Source: CAUZEO01 sp963578625 (lineage in GTDB: Bacteria; Verrucomicrobiota; Kiritimatiellia; SLOV01). From it: a stretch of DNA of 17,113 bases. The stretch covers positions 1 to 17,113 of the forward strand of contig CAUZEO010000072.1 of assembly GCA_963578625.1 (NCBI GenBank). The letters run 5' to 3'. This document shows positions 7,023 through 14,436 of this stretch, in pieces; positions within the stretch are counted from its first letter, which is position 1, and the number at the start of each line of letters is the position of its first letter. The position numbers were made by a program, and so were the translations under genes. The notes below the pieces were generated by a model. The model worked only from the letters and a program-made list of their open reading frames with translations, did not search any database and was not told the origin of the DNA.

Positions 7023-7052
7023 ATACTAGACTTCGTCACAACCCAGTTGCAA
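7023..7052 (-). promoter_or_regulatory. Candidate sigma-70-type promoter of the prepilin gene
   Basis: On the minus strand TTGCAA (7047-7052) is followed after 18 bases by TAGTAT (7023-7028), reasonable -35 and -10 elements. Transcription from here would give a long leader of about 165 bases before the ATG at 6851. No riboswitch was recognised in that leader. The stretch 6852-7151 holds no supportable gene. Confidence 0.4.
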
Positions 7053-7151
7053 AGAAAAAAAGCAAAAATTTTTGAATCCATGACTTTATGGGATTTTAAG
7101 GTACATATTTGCTCGGGCCGCATCACTTCCGCAGGTTGAATAGAAGAAAAA

Positions 7152-8198
7152 ATGGAAACAGCCGATTTCAATTATGAATTGCCGGATGAACTCATTGCCC
7201 AGGAACCGGCCACTCGTCGGGACGGCGCTCGCATGTTGGTGCTGTGCAGATCTTCCGGTCGCATTCAGCACTGCGAATTCAAGGACATTCATACGCATCT
7301 GCTGCCGGGTGATCACTTGGTCTTGAATGACACGAAGGTATTGTCGGCCCGGCTTCGCGCGACCCGCATAGACACCGGCGGTAGCGTAGAGATCCTGCTG
7401 CTCGAACGCAGCGCAGATGGTTCGTGGGATGCGCTGCTGAAGGCATCCAACCGCCCCACCCGGGGCGTTCGCTTCCTCCTCGAAGATGGTAGCAGCATTA
7501 TCACATTCCTCGAAGATGGCGACCGCGGGAGATGCCGCCTGGAGCTCCCGCACGATATGGATGTGTTTCAGCTGTTCGAGACGTATGGTGAAATTCCACT
7601 GCCCCCTTACATCCGGCGAAATGAGAATGACCCATCCCAGCACGAGCAGGACCGCAGTCGCTACCAGACGGTTTTTGCGGACCGAGAGGGTGCCGTGGCG
7701 GCGCCGACCGCGGGACTTCACTTTACCCGCGAAAGTTTAGAACGCTTGCAGTCCGTAAATATTGATCACTCCCTGGTTACCCTTCATGTCGGCATCGGTA
7801 CTTTCCGGCCGGTTCGGGTGGTCCGTCCAGAAGATCATCAAATGGAGGAAGAAAGATATGTTGTCACAGCTGAATCGTCGCGGCGCATAAACCAAGTCCG
7901 CTCATCCGGCGGGCGAGTTATCGCGGTAGGAACGACGGTTGTGCGGACGCTTGAGACGATTGCCGCAGTCGACGGAATGGTACACGAAACAGAAGGCCGC
8001 AGCCGTCTTTTCATTTACCCGCCTTACTCTTTCCGTTGTGTCGATGCGCTTCTCACCAATTTTCATTTGCCGGAGTCCACCCTGCTCATGCTGGTATGCG
8101 CTTTTGCCGGCAAGGACCTGGTTCTCGAAGCCTATCGCGAGGCGGTTCAAAATCGGTATCGGTTTTACAGCTATGGAGATTGCATGTTGATCTTGTAG
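7152..8198 (+). CDS. queA: S-adenosylmethionine:tRNA ribosyltransferase-isomerase
   Basis: QueA transfers and isomerises the ribosyl group of SAM onto 7-aminomethyl-7-deazaguanine in tRNA, forming epoxyqueuosine at the wobble base of GUN-anticodon tRNAs. The 348 residues match the family's usual length. Seen in order: FNYELPDELIAQEP (7-20), LVLNDTKVLSARL (56-68), VEILLLE, EIPLPPYIRR (147-156), YQTVFADREGAVAAPTAGLHF (within 171-191), LHVGIGTFRPV (211-221), GTTVVRTLE (260-268), TNFHLPESTLLMLV (302-315) and the C-terminal YRFYSYGDCML. The usual YGDAML has Cys for Ala, a mild change. A weak AGAAG ribosome-binding site precedes the ATG. No other queuosine gene (tgt, queC-G) is in the window. The next gene is 22 bases downstream, consistent with co-transcription. 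Confidence 0.96.
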   Translation: METADFNYELPDELIAQEPATRRDGARMLVLCRSSGRIQHCEFKDIHTHLLPGDHLVLNDTKVLSARLRATRIDTGGSVEILLLERSADGSWDALLKASNRPTRGVRFLLEDGSSIITFLEDGDRGRCRLELPHDMDVFQLFETYGEIPLPPYIRRNENDPSQHEQDRSRYQTVFADREGAVAAPTAGLHFTRESLERLQSVNIDHSLVTLHVGIGTFRPVRVVRPEDHQMEEERYVVTAESSRRINQVRSSGGRVIAVGTTVVRTLETIAAVDGMVHETEGRSRLFIYPPYSFRCVDALLTNFHLPESTLLMLVCAFAGKDLVLEAYREAVQNRYRFYSYGDCMLIL

Positions 8199-8220
8199 AC
8201 TTGATCGAGATGCACCGATC

Positions 8221-9075
8221 GTGAATTTTGCCTCCCTATTTGCCATGCCTGCTTTACCTCGAAATGTTGCACGTTTTTTTTGGACGTTTACGGCGCTCGT
8301 TTTGCTGAGACTTTTGTTCCATGCCGCAGGCCCGATGCCTGGAATGGTTGAGATACACCCCGGCCTTGCCGTCATCCCCCTGGCCGCAATCTGCTTCGGC
8401 GCCAGCGGGATATGGGGTGCGGCTCTTGCAGCGCCGGGCGCAGATTTTATTCTTCAATTGCCCTTTTCTTTTACCCGTTTTGCCGGATATGGATTATGTG
8501 GATTCACTTCGCTCCTTGTTTGGCGGGGACTCGCTCCTTCCGGGGCGGCGAGCCCTTCCCATCGAATGCCGGGGACCGCGGTTCGGGCTCTTTTTGCATT
8601 CCTGTGCGGCGGATTCTCCATCTCATTGTGGCCGGCCCTTGGCGTCTCGCTCCGCGGAGTTTATCCGTTTGCTTTCGCCGCGACGTTTCAGATATTCGTT
8701 TTCGCCGTGTATTTTCTGCTTTTTTCCCCGATCTTCCTGAATCAGCTGCAGAAAATGGTTATCGAGGTTCCGGAGAATCCGGATAGGGCGGAGCGCCACG
8801 GATGCCGGCTGATTTCAGTGCTGGTCTGGCTGGGAGGTTTTCTTTCGCTGATTTCCGGGATTCTGGTGAGTGGATATCTGTACCATGGTTGGCCGTGGGT
8901 CCATCCGCCTCTCGGACACCGGGACGGCTGGATCATCTGGATTGCAATTTTTCCCGGCCTGCTTTTGCAGGGGGTTGCCATTGCGCTTGGCATTGCCCGG
9001 AGCAGGGCAGCGGCGCAATCGCCCGCGAATTCGAGATTCGGCTCGTTCTATCTCCCGCCAATCAAAAAAGGCTGA
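8221..9075 (+). CDS. Uncharacterised multi-pass membrane protein
   Basis: A 284-residue inner-membrane protein I do not recognise. About seven hydrophobic segments are visible at residues 17-37, 47-71, 78-102, 119-143, 150-172, 196-220 and 236-258, with a short charged linker (181-195) dividing a five-helix first part from a two-helix second part. The first part has Gly/Ala-rich helices with FGASGIWGAALAAPGADF (59-76), loosely like substrate-binding S components of ECF vitamin transporters; this is an impression, not an assignment. There are no catalytic or ATP-binding motifs. The start is a GTG 22 bases after queA; an ATG at 8245 is an alternative, and no strong ribosome-binding site decides. 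Placement between queA and the phosphofructokinase suggests one transcript but not a function. Confidence 0.7.
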   Translation: MNFASLFAMPALPRNVARFFWTFTALVLLRLLFHAAGPMPGMVEIHPGLAVIPLAAICFGASGIWGAALAAPGADFILQLPFSFTRFAGYGLCGFTSLLVWRGLAPSGAASPSHRMPGTAVRALFAFLCGGFSISLWPALGVSLRGVYPFAFAATFQIFVFAVYFLLFSPIFLNQLQKMVIEVPENPDRAERHGCRLISVLVWLGGFLSLISGILVSGYLYHGWPWVHPPLGHRDGWIIWIAIFPGLLLQGVAIALGIARSRAAAQSPANSRFGSFYLPPIKKG

Positions 9076-9111
9076 TACGATTGGGATCAACATGTAAACC
9101 GGAGCGCAATT

Positions 9112-10335
9112 GTGCCATCAAAAAGGAATAAACTTCAGGGAAACATGCTGATCGCCCAAAGTGGCGGTCCCACCGTGGTGATCAATCAAAGCCTCGTCGG
9201 CGCAATCAAAGAAGCCCGCCGCCACGCCGCCATCCGCAAAGTCTATGGATCCCTCCATGGTATCCAGGGAATCCTCGGCGAGGATTTTATTGATTTAGGG
9301 CGCGAACCGGATGCTACGCTGGAGGCTGTCGCCGCAACACCGTCCTCCATGCTTGGTTCCGTCCGCAAAAAACCTACGTCCGATGACTGCCTGCGTATGC
9401 TCGAAATCATGAAAAAGCATGACATCCGTTACTTTTTCTACATCGGCGGAAATGACTCGGCGGATACGACTTTTATCATCAACCGGGAAGCGATGAAAGC
9501 CCGCTACGATTTTCGCTGCTATCATATTTGCAAGACCATCGACAATGACCTGCGGGAAAACGACCATACCCCGGGTTTCGGCAGCGGTGCTCGTTTCGTG
9601 GCGTTGGCATTCATGGGAGACAATCTCGACAACCGGGCTCTCCCTGGAGTCAAAATCAATATTATCATGGGGCGCCATGCCGGGTTTCTTACGGCGGCGT
9701 CCGCTCTCGCCCGGCACTATCCCGATGACGGGCCGCACCTCATCTATTTGCCTGAGCGCGCCTTTTCGATGAGGAGGTTCGTGGAAGATGTAAAGCGCGT
9801 TGTAAAAACGCAGGGACGGTGTGTCGTCGCTGTTTCCGAAGGTATTACTGACCATCACGGCAAGCCTATTTTAGGCCAGAACCGCAGCGAAATGGACTCC
9901 CACGGAAATATTCAGCTCAGCGGAACCGGCGCACTGGGAGACAAACTAGCCGGGGAGATTCGCGAAAAGACCGATATCCAGCGTGTCCGGGCAGACACGT
10001 TCGGGTACCTGCAAAGGTCTTTCGCGGGCGTCTACTCCGAAGTGGATGCGCGGGAAGCGCGGGAAGCGGGCCGGAAGGCGGTTCAATTCTCGCTGAACGG
10101 CCCTCCCCACGGGAGTGTCGCAATCAAACGAAAACCAGGGAAAAAATACCAAGCCAGATTTAAAAGAGTGCCGCTCAGGAACGTCGCAAAAGAAACGAGG
10201 CACATGCCGGATTCGTTCATTGGATCCCAAGGAAACGATGTGACGGACGCGTTTATCCGGTATGCGAGACCTCTCGTTGGAAAGCTGCCTACAATGGGCA
10301 GGTTCACAAATATTCCGGTCCCGCCTGTCGATTGA
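9112..10335 (+). CDS. 6-phosphofructokinase, pyrophosphate-type
   Basis: It phosphorylates fructose 6-phosphate to fructose 1,6-bisphosphate, most likely with PPi and reversibly. The 407-residue protein has SGGPTVVINQ (17-26), GGNDS (112-116), KTIDNDL (141-147), MGRHAG (186-191), PER (214-216) and SEG (242-244). In this superfamily Asp after the GG-x position (here Asp115) and Lys before TIDND (Lys141) mark PPi dependence; ATP enzymes have Gly at both. The residue corresponding to the metal-binding Asp of GGDG is Asn114. GGND variants are, to my knowledge, found among PPi-type enzymes of anaerobes. The GTG start has GGAG (9101-9104) seven bases upstream; ATG at residue 12, with AGGGA before it, is possible. 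It follows the membrane protein by 36 bases. Confidence 0.92.
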   Translation: MPSKRNKLQGNMLIAQSGGPTVVINQSLVGAIKEARRHAAIRKVYGSLHGIQGILGEDFIDLGREPDATLEAVAATPSSMLGSVRKKPTSDDCLRMLEIMKKHDIRYFFYIGGNDSADTTFIINREAMKARYDFRCYHICKTIDNDLRENDHTPGFGSGARFVALAFMGDNLDNRALPGVKINIIMGRHAGFLTAASALARHYPDDGPHLIYLPERAFSMRRFVEDVKRVVKTQGRCVVAVSEGITDHHGKPILGQNRSEMDSHGNIQLSGTGALGDKLAGEIREKTDIQRVRADTFGYLQRSFAGVYSEVDAREAREAGRKAVQFSLNGPPHGSVAIKRKPGKKYQARFKRVPLRNVAKETRHMPDSFIGSQGNDVTDAFIRYARPLVGKLPTMGRFTNIPVPPVD

Positions 10336-10503
10336 CTCGAATAAGACCCGGGCCGGAGAGATTTTCGTGCAAAGCTGAAAAGGTTTCTGTCCGAAGCAGA
10401 CTTGTGCGGAATGATCAATTTGACTTGAAGCATCCAAAAATACCGCTCGCCTGAGCAACTCCATACCGAACGATCAGCGTGTTTCTAATCAAAGGAGAAG
10501 AGC

Positions 10504-11379
10504 ATGGAACGTGAACTGCTTGCACAACTCGTTGGACAGAAAGATACGGCAAGCAACCAGCCTAAATGGCGCGTTTGGATATGTATGGCGACGATTCTAC
10601 TGGTTACAGGCACGGGCGGTTTGGCAGAGCCGAAGGAGCAAAATGTCGACCCGAATCAGCCTGTACCGCGCTGGCGAAAAGATTATCCGTCAGCCCAGGA
10701 TCTTCTTCAGTCTGTGCAAGACGCGATTCCGAAGGAATCTATGGAGATTAAGGCGAAAATAAATGCCCGTGCGACCAAGGAGCGGGAAGGCAGCAAAGTC
10801 TATGCTGAGGTGCTTCTTCACTCCGGGGCGGGGCTCTATTCCGCAGTTTATACCGTCGTCGATGCTTTTGGCGGCACGATGGAGCAGCTAATCATAAATC
10901 GGGAACCGGATCAGCCTCCTCGTTACAGGTTCCGCGCGGGGGATCCACTTGAGGATGCCGAAGTACCTGACCTGCTTAGTCATATCAAATCAACGGACAT
11001 TACCTGGGTGGATCTCAGCCTGTCTTTTCTTTGGTGGCCAGACGGAGAAACCGTTGGTTCCGAGAAAATACGAAACCGGTTCTGCTACATTATCGAAATG
11101 CCGGTTCCGGATGACGGCACCAGCGAAGTGGCGGCCCTCAGGATTTGGATTGATCCAAAGATTCCAATGCTGATCCAGGCGGAAGGGTACGACCAGGATG
11201 GAAATCGCACCCGCCGGCTTCGCGTAGACAGCTTCAAGAAAGTGAATGGGATCTGGCTCATTAAAGACATCAATGTTCAGCGGTTCGATTCGGGAGGCCG
11301 CTCGAAACTCCGAATCACAGATCTCAAGGTACTCATGGATCAGGACGAAGAGGCAGTAACCGGGCCAACCGTCTTGTAG
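10504..11379 (+). CDS. Exported LolA-like outer-membrane lipoprotein-sorting protein
   Basis: A 291-residue protein with an N-terminal export signal. A charged n-region is followed by a hydrophobic stretch at 23-40 (WRVWICMATILLVTGTGGL), with likely cleavage after Ala41. The mature part is beta-rich, with SLSFLWWPDGETVGSEK, CYIIEMPVP, LRIWIDPKIPMLIQAEGYD and a C-terminal WLIKDINVQRFD, the pattern of the 'outer membrane lipoprotein-sorting protein' (LolA/LolB-fold) group common in Verrucomicrobiota and relatives. Such proteins are thought to carry lipids or lipoproteins through the periplasm, but this branch is not characterised. The n-region is long (22 residues). AAAGGAG seven bases before the ATG supports this start over the internal ATG at residue 28. 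A zinc-ribbon membrane protein follows after 34 bases. Confidence 0.75.
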   Translation: MERELLAQLVGQKDTASNQPKWRVWICMATILLVTGTGGLAEPKEQNVDPNQPVPRWRKDYPSAQDLLQSVQDAIPKESMEIKAKINARATKEREGSKVYAEVLLHSGAGLYSAVYTVVDAFGGTMEQLIINREPDQPPRYRFRAGDPLEDAEVPDLLSHIKSTDITWVDLSLSFLWWPDGETVGSEKIRNRFCYIIEMPVPDDGTSEVAALRIWIDPKIPMLIQAEGYDQDGNRTRRLRVDSFKKVNGIWLIKDINVQRFDSGGRSKLRITDLKVLMDQDEEAVTGPTVL

Positions 11380-11413
11380 CCAGCATCACGAACGCGTCAG
11401 CAGGATACGAACT

Positions 11414-12097
11414 ATGCCCGACATTACGATTAGCTGTTCGGAGTGCGCTCGCGAATACAGGATTTCAGAATACGCCACGGTAGACGGCCTCTCCTGCCGA
11501 ACCTGCGGAGCGAAAATGAGGAAACCGAGCCATGAGAAAAACTCGGCTCTGTCCCTCCGTTCAAAATCGTCGTCGCAGATGCTGTCGGATTGGCATCCGG
11601 GTGACGACGATCAAAGCGCATCAGGGCCGGGGGTTCATCCTGCGCCCATCGTCTCGACGCATCACGTGGACAAAGTGGCCCACGCGCCCAGATGGTTAGC
11701 CGGTATTGTAATGCTTATTGTCGCGGGAGTCCTGATCGTGTTTCAGTATAAAGCGGACATGTTTCAAGGCTACTTGAGCGAATATGCGGTTGCCCGCAAT
11801 GTCGTGATTGCCGCAGCCTATCTATTCGTCGTGCTGGCTGCGTTTCGGGAACACATTGGTCCAGGCGCAGTCTGTCTTTTCTTTCCACCCTACGCGCTCG
11901 TGTATTCCATGACGTCCGTCGAGTCTTGGTTGCTGCGCGGTGTTCTGTACGGAATGGTCATCGGCCTGATTACGGAAACGTATCTCCTGCCGAACGATGC
12001 GCTCTTCATGAACGCATCCAGGGAAATGAACAGTTTCATCGATTCCGTGGATATCATGATGGTTCGTGCGAGCGATTCGCCAGTCCTGGATGATTAA
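11414..12097 (+). CDS. Zinc-ribbon membrane protein, function unknown
   Basis: A 227-residue protein with an N-terminal zinc ribbon of two Cys pairs, Cys8-x2-Cys11 and Cys28-x2-Cys31 (ITISCSECAREY and LSCRTCGAKM), like the short MJ0042-type ribbons found at the N-terminus of many membrane proteins. A polar Ser/His-rich linker (about 38-92) leads to about four hydrophobic helices at 93-111, 128-145, 150-167 and 172-191, then a soluble acidic tail. No enzyme motif is visible. The zinc ribbon would sit in the cytoplasm. It follows the LolA-like gene by 34 bases, so the two probably form one transcript. Its TAA stop overlaps the stop of the minus-strand gene, a tail-to-tail overlap of 4 bases. 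Confidence 0.75.
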   Translation: MPDITISCSECAREYRISEYATVDGLSCRTCGAKMRKPSHEKNSALSLRSKSSSQMLSDWHPGDDDQSASGPGVHPAPIVSTHHVDKVAHAPRWLAGIVMLIVAGVLIVFQYKADMFQGYLSEYAVARNVVIAAAYLFVVLAAFREHIGPGAVCLFFPPYALVYSMTSVESWLLRGVLYGMVIGLITETYLLPNDALFMNASREMNSFIDSVDIMMVRASDSPVLDD

Positions 12098-13332
12098 TCG
12101 TTCTCTTGGGAAGCCGGCGACGCATGCACGAAATCCATGAGTCGGGTTAGTGCGATTTCCGCCTCTTTCGAGGACATGGATTTCAGCGATTTCCGCACAT
12201 CGACAATGATGCGATCCGCGGTGTCTCGGTTTCCGTCTTCTTCGATGAGCTTGTGGGCTCCGAACGTGTTGTAGATGCCGGCAACGCCGGAAGCGAATAG
12301 AAACATGGCGACCGGGACCGGCGCGAGTTCGCCGAGAACCAGAAGCAGTCCCTGCAGAAGTTGCTTGGCGGGAAGATGTGAAGACGTTCTTAGACCTGCC
12401 TGATGAAGCCAATCTTTGAATTCCGGTCGCGTTGAAACGAGTTCCAGGCCATGACTCTTCAATGCTTCGGAAACCAATTTTCGATGATCGCGGGCTCGCC
12501 TGGGTTTTTCGGCGTTCGGGTCGGTCAACTGCAGTTTGCCATTCAAGGAATCAACCCGATACAGGGAAGGGTCGTCTCCCAGCCCCTGGTAAAGGAATTC
12601 TCGCGGCGCTTTCCTGCAGTCCGCATTGTAGAAACCGCAAAGCACCTCGGTGTCGTGCCGTTCGCGGTTGATCGTCACAAAGGCTCCGACCACGAAGTAC
12701 GTCGGTGTGAGGGGATGGTAGTCCTGGATATCCAGGATTGCTTTTCTGGCCTGAAGCCGGGCATTCGCGACCGCGACGAACAGGTTTCTGCACTGCGGAT
12801 CCACGCGGTCCGGGTCATTGAGCAAGGCGATTCGGTCAAGCCGTTCCGAAAGAAACGTTTCGTGTAGTTGTTCGAGATAAGCAGATCCTCGACGGCCTTG
12901 CAGCAACTGATCCAGCGCGGAACAGTATGTCGACTCTCTGTGGTATCTCGACATGCGTCCAAACACCTGGCGATCGCCTTTGTCTTCAGCGGACACATGC
13001 GAGTTGATTTTTACCAGGATGACTTTGAATCCGCTACGCGATTCTTCGACCGCATAGTGCTCCTCGGCCAGACGCGCGGAGCCCCATTCGTACCTGCCGC
13101 CAAGGGAGGCGGTTCGCGCCGCCGACTTTCGCGCGAATTTCAAGGACGGAAGCAGATCATCCACGATGCCCTGCTGAAAAGCATCGCAGCATTCACGCTC
13201 GGACTCATCGGAGCAGGTTACCTGTAGTGCGCCGTGTGAGTTCGCGCGAAGATGACCCACATGCGTTCGCAGTGCACGAGCGAGTTCATCGAGCCGATGT
13301 TCCTTGCCGGTGAATTGAGCGAGTGAAATCAA
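12094..13332 (-). CDS. Protein of unknown function, 412 aa, translationally coupled
   Basis: I cannot assign a family. The protein is mostly soluble and charged, with a segment ASLGGRYEWGSARLAEEHYA (75-94), VILVKINSHVS (104-114), a strong LDIQDYHPLTPTYFVVGAF stretch (200-218), and one hydrophobic hairpin-like region LLQGLLLVLGELAPVPVAMF (325-344) extending to about 354. The C-terminus is amphipathic. The hydrophobic region without a signal peptide suggests a membrane-associated cytoplasmic protein. Its ATG overlaps the stop of the upstream exported LolA/DUF2092-like gene in ATGA (13329-13332), so the two are made together and likely act in one process. The long intact frame with a coupled start makes a real gene very likely. 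At the 3' end it overlaps the zinc-ribbon gene by 4 bases; no terminator is visible between the convergent genes. Confidence 0.8.
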   Translation of the reverse strand: MISLAQFTGKEHRLDELARALRTHVGHLRANSHGALQVTCSDESERECCDAFQQGIVDDLLPSLKFARKSAARTASLGGRYEWGSARLAEEHYAVEESRSGFKVILVKINSHVSAEDKGDRQVFGRMSRYHRESTYCSALDQLLQGRRGSAYLEQLHETFLSERLDRIALLNDPDRVDPQCRNLFVAVANARLQARKAILDIQDYHPLTPTYFVVGAFVTINRERHDTEVLCGFYNADCRKAPREFLYQGLGDDPSLYRVDSLNGKLQLTDPNAEKPRRARDHRKLVSEALKSHGLELVSTRPEFKDWLHQAGLRTSSHLPAKQLLQGLLLVLGELAPVPVAMFLFASGVAGIYNTFGAHKLIEEDGNRDTADRIIVDVRKSLKSMSSKEAEIALTRLMDFVHASPASQEND

Positions 13333-14237
13333 GGCGTTGAGTCGTTCCCGCCGGCGTTGGTTGAAAGCTCGCCGGTTAGCTCTATGCTCCCGTCGGGCAT
13401 CGCATATTCGAAATCTTGCGGCACCGTGGTAAACGCGGTCCGAACCCCCCTGTAAAACTGTCGCGATGTTCCGCGAATGTTCCGGATCAAACCGCGAGCC
13501 TTCTCAAGCGCGTCGTCTATGTCCGCGAGGTTTTCTTCCGTTTCTTCCTTGCCCATTGCGCGCAGCAATTCTCGTTTTCGTTCGGGGGTTGCGTCCGGCA
13601 CCGTCTGGTTCGCCCTTTCTCCACCCAGCGTGGACTCCATTCGCACGATGTTCAGGTTGTTGGTCGCAATCCAAAGATGATAATCGACGCCGCTTTTCAG
13701 GCGCCCGGCCACTGCGTAACATGGAATTTTCTGTTGGACGTCTTCGCCTTCCACCGCCAGGTCCCGCAACTGCCGCAATGTCCCCCCCGTGGTTCCAAAA
13801 AAAAGATCCGGCAGCATCTGGGAGACGCCGAGAGAGGTTCCCGTTGGCACCGAGAAAGCCAGCTCATCCGAGGCTAGACGGGAATATCCCCCCCGCGACG
13901 AATCGTAGAGTTTCGGGCCATCCCCACTGTTCCATACTGCGCCGACGACGGCCGATCCCGAGGCCGTTTGCTGTGTCCATGCGATCCGATAATACTGGGG
14001 GCGCGCCATCAGAATTCCGAACTGAACCTCCGAGGTTGTTTCCGTGCCGTCGGCGGGTCGCAGCACGTGAATCGTTGCGGTACCCGTGGACTCATATGCG
14101 GAGGCAGCCCGGTATTTCGCGGCGACTCGGGAGACCAGGCTTTCGGCATCGGGTAGTTTCTCCTCGTGAGCCGCGGGGCTACTTCCCGCGACCAGGAGTA
14201 AACATACCATTGGGAATATGGGTGCAATACGATTCAT
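13329..14237 (-). CDS. Secreted LolA/DUF2092-like protein
   Basis: From the ATG at 14235-14237 the product is 302 residues and begins with a clear signal peptide MNRIAPIFPMVCLLLVAGSS, probably cleaved after SPAA. The mature part starts with LPDAESLVSRVAAKYRAASAYESTGTATI, then EVQFGILMARPQYYRIAW and YHLWIATNNLNIVRMES, the arrangement of DUF2092/LolA-like periplasmic proteins with a half-barrel fold. The last hundred residues hold a charged helical insert (ERKRELLRAMGKEETEEN) before FEYAMPDGSIEL. The open frame extends a further 88 codons upstream to 14501, but that extension has no signal-like character, runs into the purB leader, and would bury the signal peptide, so the shorter start is preferred; no strong ribosome-binding site helps. 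The unknown protein downstream starts inside its stop codon (ATGA). The role is inferred to be in lipid or lipoprotein handling. Confidence 0.7.
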   Translation of the reverse strand: MNRIAPIFPMVCLLLVAGSSPAAHEEKLPDAESLVSRVAAKYRAASAYESTGTATIHVLRPADGTETTSEVQFGILMARPQYYRIAWTQQTASGSAVVGAVWNSGDGPKLYDSSRGGYSRLASDELAFSVPTGTSLGVSQMLPDLFFGTTGGTLRQLRDLAVEGEDVQQKIPCYAVAGRLKSGVDYHLWIATNNLNIVRMESTLGGERANQTVPDATPERKRELLRAMGKEETEENLADIDDALEKARGLIRNIRGTSRQFYRGVRTAFTTVPQDFEYAMPDGSIELTGELSTNAGGNDSTP

Positions 14238-14317
14238 GCGGCCGACTCGGCAATACCACTGCCGGGCACCGGATTGCAATGCTCTATTATTGGGGAAGGC
14301 GTCATGTCGTTGCGGAG

Positions 14318-14348
14318 ACCCGTGGTTCAGCTTGAGCTGTCTACGGGT
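14318..14348 (+). repeat. Imperfect hairpin in the purB upstream region
   Basis: ACCCGT (14318-14323) pairs with ACGGGT (14343-14348), and CAGC (14328-14331) with GCTG (14336-14339) around a TTGA loop, with a small internal bulge. It overlaps the candidate -35 element of purB. It may be an operator, or an RNA hairpin if transcription starts further upstream. Confidence 0.35.
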
Positions 14349-14359
14349 TGTGCTAGTGT
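14332..14359 (+). promoter_or_regulatory. Candidate purB promoter
   Basis: TTGAGC (14332-14337) and TAGTGT (14354-14359) are separated by 16 bases, giving a plausible -35/-10 pair about 78 bases before the purB ATG. Both hexamers are off-consensus in two positions. No PurR box or purine riboswitch was recognised. Confidence 0.35.
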
Positions 14360-14404
14360 CCTGTCTCGCAAATAACCTCAGTGTGAAGTTGTTTATGAGA
14401 TGGT

Positions 14405-14422
14405 GCGCCGCCGATGCGGCGC
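14405..14422 (+). promoter_or_regulatory. GC-rich stem-loop just before purB
   Basis: GCGCCGC (14405-14411) and GCGGCGC (14416-14422) form a perfect 7-bp stem with a CGAT loop. It ends 14 bases before the purB ATG, close to where a ribosome-binding site would be, and has no U-run. A stable leader hairpin there could affect translation, but this is an inference. Confidence 0.4.
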
Positions 14423-14436
14423 CGAAAGCAAAAATT

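Noticed and set aside
13466..14335. 289-codon plus-strand open frame opposite the LolA-like gene
   Set aside because: Arg/Pro-rich low-quality translation typical of an antisense shadow; the minus-strand frame has a signal peptide and a coupled downstream gene.
14218..14436. N-terminal extension of purB by 73 codons
   Set aside because: Cys/Arg-rich translation unlike any PurB, overlaps the divergent gene's start and the leader hairpins; MIPRYTRAEMGAIW is the normal family start.
14360..14436. ZTP or purine riboswitch in the purB leader
   Set aside because: The region has hairpins but none of the conserved loop sequences of those riboswitches that I can recognise.
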